From Carpediemonas membranifera (Eukaryota > Fornicata), in assembly GCA_019828565.1 (NCBI GenBank), contig JAHDYR010000067.1, forward strand, positions 372,001 to 436,000: a stretch of 64,000 nucleotides of DNA, read 5' to 3'. Positions 27,675 through 35,132 of the stretch are shown here, one piece after another (the stretch's first letter is position 1; each line of letters opens with the position of its first letter). The notes beneath the pieces are model-generated. The model saw nothing but the letters and a program-made list of their open reading frames with translations. It had not been told where the DNA came from and did no database searches. Position numbers and translations under genes: made by a program.

Positions 27675-29111
27675 ATGAGCGCAAAAGCGGGCTTCTTGAA
27701 TGGCATAACTGTGACTGTTAGTGGTTTTTATGGGAGTGAGCTCACAGAACTCAAGCAACAAATCACAAACAACGGTGGTTTGTTCAGCGAGACCCTCAAT
27801 CATGAATGCTCCTTCCTTATTGCTCGAAAGGCGAATACGAGGATGGTTATCGGCGCTTTAAGTGAATCAAATCGCATTGAAATACCCATTGTAACTCGGG
27901 AATGGGTCCAAGCATCCCAGGACGCCGGCTGCATCAAGCCAACGGAGCCATTCACCATGCCCCTCCTCTACAACCTCCGCTTCTCCTCCTGCGGCGTCTC
28001 CATCAACGAGTACTGGAGTGTGTACCAGGCCTTGGTCAAGGCGGGTGCCATATTCTGCAGCGATCTCACCGATCGCACGGACTATCTTCTCGTGAGTGAC
28101 CTGGAGAATGTCGACAATACGAGGAGCAAGGTGAGGGCTGCACAGAGTAACACGCCCCCAATACCCCTGGTGGACGTTGACTGGGTGAAACGAGTGATCA
28201 AGGCAAAGAAAATACTACCAATCGCCAAGAAACTGAGCAAGCCAAAGACCATCGCGCATACTGCTCCAGCACGCGATACAGAAACCATGGCTGCCTCCTC
28301 TCTAGCCATGCGGATGATGAGGAAGAACGACATCACCACCGTCGGCACAGCCTGTCAGGCTGTGAAACGTAGGGCGGCCGTCATCGACTTCGACGGGCAA
28401 AGTGAGTCGTTCCAGATCAAGATGTCTGGCACCCCCGCGTCCAGGTCCAGGCTGGAGGAAAAGGACGTCGTTGTTTATATTTCAGGGGTGGATGACCGGT
28501 TCAAAACTGATTTTCTCGTAGATCTCGAAAGATTGCTCCAAGATTTAGATGGGCAGATCTCTCAACTCTCTCTACCGCCTACACATGTTGTAGTTCCCCC
28601 GACGCCCATTATTAACACTGTCAAGGTCCTTGTCGGCCTGGCCACCGGTGCTCACATTGTGACCTCCGACTGGGTCAAGGAGTGGGTCAGGTCCGGCGGT
28701 GACATGCCGGAGCCGGAGACGTACCTCCATCCGGATGTCCGGAGAGCTGTCCGGTATTGGCAGTGTTCGCTGGCACGACTCGCGTCGAGGTCAGCGACAC
28801 CGCTATACTTGTTCAGCGGCCTCCGTGTGGCGCTCCTGTCCCACAACAACCCGCGAGAGTCAGATATCAAGACCCTGCTCGAGCTCGGTGGGGCTCAGGT
28901 CGAAATCTTTGATTCAATCAAATCTGCAGGACCAGAGTTCACTGATATTCTCTCGATGCTGGACGAGCAGGCTTCGAGGCTCTCCAGCGCCGTACCCGTG
29001 CTGAAGTGGTCGGCGCTGGTTCCTTACCTCACCAAGCCCTGGATGGTCACCGGCAGCGGGCGGATGAGCAACTTCGAGAGTCTGAGGAACGGCGAGGAGG
29101 ACGGGGAGTGA
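27675..29111 (+). CDS. Multi-BRCT-domain protein (TopBP1/Dpb11-like)
   Basis: This 478-aa protein has a tandem BRCT pair at the N-terminus. The first (about 8-85) has GITVTVSGFYGSELTELKQQITNNGG and VTREWVQAS with the hallmark Trp. The second (about 98-175) has FSSCGVSINEYWSVYQALVKAGA and VDVDWVKRVIKAKK. A linker with basic patches follows. A second, more diverged pair covers about 255-345 (VVVYISGVDD...HIVTSDWVKEWVRSGG) and 375-465 (FSGLRVALLSHNNPRESDIKTLLELGGAQVE). Four BRCTs in two pairs is the layout of Dpb11/Rad4/TopBP1-type phosphopeptide scaffolds in replication and DNA-damage checkpoints, although the family cannot be fixed from fold order alone. Confidence 0.78.
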   Translation: MSAKAGFLNGITVTVSGFYGSELTELKQQITNNGGLFSETLNHECSFLIARKANTRMVIGALSESNRIEIPIVTREWVQASQDAGCIKPTEPFTMPLLYNLRFSSCGVSINEYWSVYQALVKAGAIFCSDLTDRTDYLLVSDLENVDNTRSKVRAAQSNTPPIPLVDVDWVKRVIKAKKILPIAKKLSKPKTIAHTAPARDTETMAASSLAMRMMRKNDITTVGTACQAVKRRAAVIDFDGQSESFQIKMSGTPASRSRLEEKDVVVYISGVDDRFKTDFLVDLERLLQDLDGQISQLSLPPTHVVVPPTPIINTVKVLVGLATGAHIVTSDWVKEWVRSGGDMPEPETYLHPDVRRAVRYWQCSLARLASRSATPLYLFSGLRVALLSHNNPRESDIKTLLELGGAQVEIFDSIKSAGPEFTDILSMLDEQASRLSSAVPVLKWSALVPYLTKPWMVTGSGRMSNFESLRNGEEDGE

Positions 29112-29359
29112 GCAGTGTCGTAGCAGCTAAAATTTAGGTTTTATTTGATTCCTTGTTCTCTTCCTTGTTCGCGAAGATTCAAATGATTATTGGATTTGAT
29201 AGATTTGGGTGAGGTTTTTGACTTTGAGCCTTTGAGAAGCGCATGGGTTGGTTTGCTGGTCATTGTGCCAGAATCGAGTCGATTTCGACTCGGCGCTAAT
29301 CTGCGATCTAACTCCAAGAAGCTGGGCACCAAATATAGTAATTTGCCCCACGCAGCGCG

Positions 29360-30457
29360 ATGACGTTTCGAGATGTCGTCTATTCTAGCTGTGAATTCAT
29401 AACACAATACGCGCCCGTCCCCATGACGCCACTCTACGTTGTCTGCTGCATCTGCCTCATAATCTACTATCCGGCCTGGTTTCTTGCAGCAAAACCTGTC
29501 CGCCAGAAGACGTATTACCGTAGAATCAACCTAATTGTCGGAATATTCTGCTTCGAGTGCTTTTTGACGACAGGACTTCTCCCAAGCTACATCATCGAGG
29601 CAATTGGCTACGTCATGTGCAAATTCAACATCTCCGCAGGCTGTAGCTTCGGTGAATCCATCCCTCTCACCGCGTACTTCGTCTTTGGCACCATCGGGAT
29701 CTACATCATCCCGACTATCACGTTTTACCTCTTCATCGGCTACTCCCTCACTACCAGTATCTTCCTCACAAGGGTCATGGCCGCAAAGTCACTTCAGACG
29801 GGCGCCGTGCTCTCTAGGAAGCGGTTCTTGGTCACCCCGCTTTGGGAGCACGCTGCGGTGTGGAGTACCACGATCCTGCTCACCCTAGTGCGGTTTGGAT
29901 CAATTGTTCTCATGGCTGCGTTCATTGGAAGTACTTCTACAGTCGGCCGAGTCGCAGACATCGCCCAGATCGGCGAACCGCTCTCCCGGAACCTCTTCAT
30001 CCTCGCCATTGTTGTCGTCCAATGGCTGATCTTTCTCTACGTCGTCTCTAGCCTATTCGCAGCCTCCAGGGGCAAGAGCAAGAAGCACACGAACTATTCC
30101 TTCCTCATCGCATCTTTCGTATTTCCATTTACCGTCTACGCGCTGCTCGTATTCGTAGCGCTTGGTATCAACTTCGCAGCTGCGGTTGCGGAGATTGTTG
30201 TGTCTATCCAGGAGGGTGGGGCCAGGTCCTTTGAGGATATTAGAATGGACAACCTCGCCGTTTACTTGTTATATGCCTCAACGCAGGGTATGTATATCAT
30301 TTGCAAGGCAGTAATTGTACTTCAGATGAGCTTTATCACGCTCTCCCACGCCTTTCTCCTGGCCAAGTCCAGAGTCTCCGCGGTTAAGTGTGCCATGAAG
30401 GCTCGCACCACGTCGTACGAGATGAACCCCCTATCCAGGCCTGAGATCAAGTGGTGA
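29360..30457 (+). CDS. Seven-pass membrane protein, family unknown
   Basis: This 365-aa protein has about seven hydrophobic segments: near residues 20-45 (YVVCCICLIIYYPAWFL), 55-80, 105-130 (YFVFGTIGIYIIPTITFYLFIGY), 170-195, 215-240 (LFILAIVVVQWLIFLYVV), 255-285 and 305-345. Loops between them are basic (KPVRQKTYYRRIN, ASRGKSKKHTN), and the C-terminal tail is short and cytosolic-looking. The topology resembles a G-protein-coupled receptor or a similar 7TM protein, but I find no DRY- or NPxxY-like motif. The ATG at 29360 is the first in frame. The next gene follows in the same direction about 150 bp downstream. Confidence 0.65.
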   Translation: MTFRDVVYSSCEFITQYAPVPMTPLYVVCCICLIIYYPAWFLAAKPVRQKTYYRRINLIVGIFCFECFLTTGLLPSYIIEAIGYVMCKFNISAGCSFGESIPLTAYFVFGTIGIYIIPTITFYLFIGYSLTTSIFLTRVMAAKSLQTGAVLSRKRFLVTPLWEHAAVWSTTILLTLVRFGSIVLMAAFIGSTSTVGRVADIAQIGEPLSRNLFILAIVVVQWLIFLYVVSSLFAASRGKSKKHTNYSFLIASFVFPFTVYALLVFVALGINFAAAVAEIVVSIQEGGARSFEDIRMDNLAVYLLYASTQGMYIICKAVIVLQMSFITLSHAFLLAKSRVSAVKCAMKARTTSYEMNPLSRPEIKW

Positions 30458-30604
30458 GGCATTAGCGCTGGTCAGCTGACTGTAGTGCGTAGTAGATAAA
30501 CACTAGTTGACGCCATAGCTCAGTAGACGCGGCCATCGTCCCGTGAGCGGAGTGTCACTGTGACATGTCTCACAGTCGCGGTGACCGGGGTCTGCTGGGA
30601 TTTG

Positions 30605-33145
30605 ATGGGGGTTGCTGTGGGTAGATTGTCGCTCTGTCACCCGAGAGTGGCTGGTGTATCCGCGAGATCGTCTCACAATTTGGAGATATCGTCGCGTCCA
30701 TTTTTAGATGGAACTCAACCAGCGTGCATGGTCGGACAGAACGAATTTCTAGCTATCATAGGGTTATCTTCTGTGGTTTCGTGCTTCTCAATGCTCCCTT
30801 TGTCATCATTTAGGTCCCACATGCCACTGTTCGGCGAAGACAGCGATGTTGACGTCAACGGTGTTCCAAGCGTGCTCTTTGTCGCCGTGGGTCTTCTTCT
30901 CGTACTTCTCACTCTATCGTGCTGCTTCTGTGCCGTCTCTTCTGTCGTGAGCTATGCTCTTCTCTTCCTTCTCATCAGATACAAGCGACTGAAGCGCAGG
31001 AACGCAGTCACGCCGCAAGAGCGGCGCTGGCTGGACGCTGCACGAGCTGCGATCCTTCACAAGGACTGGTCAACTGACAACCGACAAGAATTCGTGGACG
31101 AGGTTGAGCACGTGAAGAAGCTCATTGACGCCGCCACCACTGCGAACAACACCGTGCTCAACTCGCACATCCCCAAGCTCCACAAGCTTCTAGAGATCCA
31201 TCAGCAGACCATGGACCTCCTAAACGCCGTCCCCGAGGGCTGGAAGGTCGCCCTTGACCCGCAGGACGAACATGCCATCAACGCCCTCCACAACCTCAAG
31301 GCCCGCGGATTCGCCGACGCAGAGGTCCCCCGCGCTGCCATTGACCAGCTCTGGGCCGACCGAGTGGCCGATCTCCTCGCCAGGGAGCTTTGCTGGTCTC
31401 TAAGCCGAAGGGGCGAGCTCACTCGGTTCATCCAATACGTCAGACGCATGCTTGAGTTCGGAGAGAAGGTAGCTGAGTCCTATGCAGCTGCTAAGGGCAG
31501 GCTGGTCGTGCTTTACAACGAGCTGGCCGGGGTCCAGCAGATACTGGCGTCTGTCCCTGCTGACATCGACACAGAGCTACAGCGGCTGGATGTGGCGATC
31601 GTTGAGGCACGGAAACGGTACAAGATCACTGAGATCTCCACGCCCGACGACGCTGATGCAGTCCAGGCATCCCGAGACAACTACCGCGCTTCGACCAGCC
31701 GCAAAGAGCGCCTCCTCATCTCCCTCGCCGAGCTCAAGGCGGCTGGGTTCGCCGACGCCCCTGTACTCCCACCCCTGGACGTGCGGTGCAGCAGCATGAC
31801 CCTCGCCATGTTCGACGACATCCAGCCGATGAACCGGAGCAACCACGGCGTCGAGAGCGCCACTTACGAGGGCCGGCCGGTGGTGCTGAAGTCGTACAGC
31901 AGTCTGAATGAGAAGGATCGGAGGAGCATGTACAACGAGCTCAAGACGCTGGATGCAGTCTCACACCCGAACGTCGCAAAGGCAATCTTCGCGTTCAGTG
32001 AGGATAAGCTCTTTTACATAGTGTACGACCACTATATGTACGGATCCCTGCTTGACTGGAAGGACGCGATGCAGAAGGCTGGTACGCTGGTCGAGGCAGA
32101 CGTCATCTTCAGCGCAAGGAAGATTATAGAGGCTGTTGCCGCGCTCCATGCACAATCTGTGATACATTGTGACATCAAGCCGGAGAATGTTTTTGTCACT
32201 GGGAACGGTTCGCCGATCTTGGGCGATTTTGACGTGTCAAAGTCCGCTGAAGGGCGTACGATGACATGCACCGTTGCCGGAACTCTGGAATACATGGCGC
32301 CGGAACTCTACACGCGACAAAACGCCGAGGGCAAGCCCCCGAGAGCATCGGTCGTAACCGACATCTACTCCCTTGGCCTCACTCTGCAGAAGCTGGCACG
32401 CGGGGTGACAACCGCACTTGACGAGGCGATCTCCCAAATGGTCCAAGCGGATCCGGAAGCCAGACCCAGGCTCGCCGACCTCCTGGCCCTGCCGATATTC
32501 GTGGAGGACGAGAAGAAGGCGGTCAGTGTGGTGGCCGAGCGGGTGGCGCTGCTTGAGGAGCGCAGGCTGGAGATCGAGCAGTTCGCCGTGGATCACCGCG
32601 AGAAGATGCTCAGCGAGGCAAACGCTAACCTGCGCAAATTCGAGGCTGAGGCTGCAGAGCTCCGGCGGCGTCGGCTAGAGCTTGCCGAAGAGACTCGTAG
32701 AATAGAGTCACTCAAGGAAGAACGGTTATGTGCCGCGTGTGTTGAGCGAGTGCCAACCCACGCGTACGTCGACTGTGGCCATGTCTGCCTCTGCTCCGTC
32801 TGCGCTGCCAAGCGAGCTAAACGCTGCCCCGTCTGTCATAAGAAGTCCAAGCGTGTATGCTACTCGATCCGCCAGTCTCTTGTTGAGATGAACCTCGGCA
32901 CGCTTCAGGCCATGTCCCAGGAGCAGCGTGCGGATTCTGTCCTTGCCTGGGCCGAGGAGAATGGCTTCATCAACACCATGATGACTGCCTTTGAATTAAT
33001 CAACGACTATCCACAGGCCCCTTTCCATGGCATGCGTGAGGACCTTCTCGTCGGTGCGCTCAAGTTCCTCGGGACACACGGGCTTGCGACAGTCGTGTGC
33101 GGGAGTAGCTTCGGCGTCGGCGTCAAGTTCCACAGATCGGGGTAG
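30605..33145 (+). CDS. Membrane-anchored protein kinase with C-terminal RING finger
   Basis: The predicted protein has about 846 aa from ATG 30605; a later ATG at 30728 is also possible and places a hydrophobic segment (VLFVAVGLLLVLLTLSCCFC) close to the N-terminus. A long helical region follows (about 150-400). Next is a protein kinase domain with a poor Gly loop (NRSNHGVESATYEG), VVLKSY (the catalytic Lys), HCDIKPENV (catalytic loop, HRD changed to HCD), GDFDVSK (DFG changed to DFD) and a GTLEYMAPEL activation segment. The lobe is short. A coiled coil of ~60 residues then leads to a C3HC4 RING (CAACVERVPTHAYVDCGHVCLCSVC...CPVC) like that of IAP/MULAN-type E3 ligases. About 90 helical residues close the protein. 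Kinase plus RING in one chain is unusual and suggests phosphorylation-coupled ubiquitination. Confidence 0.82.
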   Translation: MGVAVGRLSLCHPRVAGVSARSSHNLEISSRPFLDGTQPACMVGQNEFLAIIGLSSVVSCFSMLPLSSFRSHMPLFGEDSDVDVNGVPSVLFVAVGLLLVLLTLSCCFCAVSSVVSYALLFLLIRYKRLKRRNAVTPQERRWLDAARAAILHKDWSTDNRQEFVDEVEHVKKLIDAATTANNTVLNSHIPKLHKLLEIHQQTMDLLNAVPEGWKVALDPQDEHAINALHNLKARGFADAEVPRAAIDQLWADRVADLLARELCWSLSRRGELTRFIQYVRRMLEFGEKVAESYAAAKGRLVVLYNELAGVQQILASVPADIDTELQRLDVAIVEARKRYKITEISTPDDADAVQASRDNYRASTSRKERLLISLAELKAAGFADAPVLPPLDVRCSSMTLAMFDDIQPMNRSNHGVESATYEGRPVVLKSYSSLNEKDRRSMYNELKTLDAVSHPNVAKAIFAFSEDKLFYIVYDHYMYGSLLDWKDAMQKAGTLVEADVIFSARKIIEAVAALHAQSVIHCDIKPENVFVTGNGSPILGDFDVSKSAEGRTMTCTVAGTLEYMAPELYTRQNAEGKPPRASVVTDIYSLGLTLQKLARGVTTALDEAISQMVQADPEARPRLADLLALPIFVEDEKKAVSVVAERVALLEERRLEIEQFAVDHREKMLSEANANLRKFEAEAAELRRRRLELAEETRRIESLKEERLCAACVERVPTHAYVDCGHVCLCSVCAAKRAKRCPVCHKKSKRVCYSIRQSLVEMNLGTLQAMSQEQRADSVLAWAEENGFINTMMTAFELINDYPQAPFHGMREDLLVGALKFLGTHGLATVVCGSSFGVGVKFHRSG

Positions 33146-35053
33146 ATTTTGTATCATAAAGATTCGCTCCCGACCTTCTTACAACTACAAAGACTGGCGT
33201 TGATTTATATAGCCCATTGTAGCGCGAAGGGTTGTAGTTATGTGTAACTGATGTAGCCCCAGATCAGCACGATAGCGGATTGTAAGACGCCCGACTGACG
33301 GGCCACCTGACCCACTACGTATATAAGACTACCAACGGGGGGGAAGAATATTTAGCAAGAAACTCCTGTTTCTAGGTAAACATTCGCTGACTTATTGCCG
33401 TGCCAGGCTCCTGGGTAAGTCGTGGGCCCTCTCTTACTCGTGAGGGTGACGCTCTTTTGGAGCGCGGTCTTGCAGCGCCGAGCTGCGAATCTCCTGGCAT
33501 TCTGCCTTATCCTGCACCGCAGGCGGGTTTTGCCTATTGGCGCGCCGAACGATCTGAGACCGTCTCCGTCTCGCCCCGTCGCCCATGCGACCATACTGGG
33601 GTACTAACCAATAGATTGTAGTATCTTAAGTCGCATAGCAAAGACATCTAGAGGTCAGCGCGCAGTTTTGTGGGGACCACATTGGTCTTCCAGTGCCACC
33701 TAGGCGTGGCGAGTTGATTGGATTTGATATGGTCAGGGTTATTCGGAATTTAGATCTCAGACAAATCAGGACTATTGCAGAGTAGAGAGAATGAGTGATC
33801 CGCAGGCAGATGCAGCCGCGGTCACTCCAGAAGCACTCAAGACACTCCAAGAACAAGTGCAGGCACTTACTGATCGCCTCAACGGCCAGATCGCCTGCGA
33901 CGAAGGCGAAGACGACAACCCGCAAGAGAGCGAAGAGGAACCCCAATCTCAGGACAACGACCACCTTGAAGACGACATCGACTTCTTCGACCCATTCGAA
34001 GCTCTCACAAGCCTCCCGTCACGCTTCGGTCTCCGCGATGAGGCTCGCTGGCTATATACGCTCGAAAGAGACCTCGTTGCTGGCCGTTTGTCCTGAAGAA
34101 GAAGAAGAAGAAGAAGTTTAGGTGGTGCTGTGATTCTCACCCCGGGCCTTCTTGCTCCCATTTTCCTGGCCTAAGGTTAACCGGGGCACTCCTGACTCTC
34201 TCAGTGCTGGGTTACACGCTCTGAGCCAGCCACCTTACTGCGTCGGCTTTGATTCGGTTCCAATCAGTCTACGAGCTCTTCAGCTCTCTCCGTACTGTGC
34301 TCGAGAGGACGGAAAAACAACTTGGTGCTTTTGTCAAAGAGAAGTCGACACAACAGTGTCGACCGGAATGGCGGATCGAATCGCCAATCAAATAAAATAT
34401 TTGATTGGCACACTGCCACACTACCTCCCCAGAGGCGGAGCCCGAGACCTTCAAGAGCGGTCAAAGCTCATTTCCGCCTGGCGACAGGCGCACAGCGGGT
34501 CCTGCAGCAGGACACGGGCGGACATCTTGGCCGGGCACACCTTCCCTCAAGGCTCTGACGGGTGGAAGAAGAAGAAATTTATGGTGCTTGGATTCTGACC
34601 CCGGACTGAGCTTGTTTCCCGTTGTCTTGGAGCTGAGTGCCCCGGGGTACTGCCTATTTCCCGTGGCAAACTGGTCAGCAGCGTTTGCCTTGGGCTTTCG
34701 GTGCTACTGTCTCCGCGGAAAGCCGATTCCAATCGCCCCAGAGGCCCTGCGGCCATCTCCGTGCAAATATGCTTTCCTGTCTCCCTGAAAGTCCGGCAAC
34801 TATCCGGGGAGCCTGGGGGTCTGTCCTCGGGGCATTGACAGGCAGGATCGTCCTGCAGAACCTTGACTATGACACTCCTTGCTTCCCTGCAGTCCTTGTA
34901 GAGCCGTTCAGCCACGGCACCCTCTCGTCTGTCCGGTTCCCCAATTCCATGCCCCCTCGACTCTGTTAAGAAGCCTACCCGAAGGCGGGGAAAGTGACTA
35001 AGTCCATGCTGTCTACCCCGGTTAGGTGGCGTGGGTCAGGGCATGGGTGGTGT
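33146..35053. other. Gene-poor stretch with repeat remnants before the first retrotransposon
   Basis: No convincing host gene is visible. Two related units, about 34096-34310 and 34565-34775, both start with a (GAA)n run followed by a T-rich joint and a 'GGTG-CT-GATTCT-ACCCCGG' block. They share scattered further matches (a TTCCAATC and CTCCGT core). They look like a decayed tandem duplication of about 470 bp or two copies of a non-autonomous element. Positions 33146-33790 show nothing assignable. Confidence 0.5.
33791..34096 (+). CDS. Possible Gag-like or orphan ORF, acidic
   Basis: This 101-aa frame starts MSDPQADAAAVTPEALKTLQEQVQALTDRLNG, a short coiled coil, and continues with a very acidic middle (CDEGEDDNPQESEEEP). 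The end (DPFEALTSLPSRFGLRDEARWLYTLERDL) looks like the N-terminal part of a retroelement Gag. It stops just before the (GAA)n run. It may be the remains of a truncated retrotransposon near the element at 35058. Low confidence that it is expressed. Confidence 0.35.
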   Translation: MSDPQADAAAVTPEALKTLQEQVQALTDRLNGQIACDEGEDDNPQESEEEPQSQDNDHLEDDIDFFDPFEALTSLPSRFGLRDEARWLYTLERDLVAGRLS

Positions 35054-35057
35054 ACCC

Positions 35058-35112
35058 TGTGACCCTAAACTGCGGGAGTTGGTTGCATAAAACTCATTCG
35101 TAACACGGCACA
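35058..35112 (+). repeat. 5' LTR of element 1 (55 bp)
   Basis: It is identical to 39865-39919 and begins TG and ends CA. It is followed directly by the palindrome at 35112-35123. Confidence 0.92.
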
Positions 35113-35123
35113 ATATCGATATT
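35112..35123. promoter_or_regulatory. Palindrome AATATCGATATT at the LTR/internal junction
   Basis: A perfect 12-bp palindrome starts at the last base of the 5' LTR, where a primer-binding site is expected. No TGG-type tRNA 3'-end complement is seen here. Confidence 0.8.
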
Positions 35124-35132
35124 ACCGGTGAA

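Noticed and set aside
30510-30545. TAGCTCAGTAGAC resembling a tRNA D-arm
   Set aside because: No T-arm sequence or acceptor pairing is found downstream before the kinase-RING gene.
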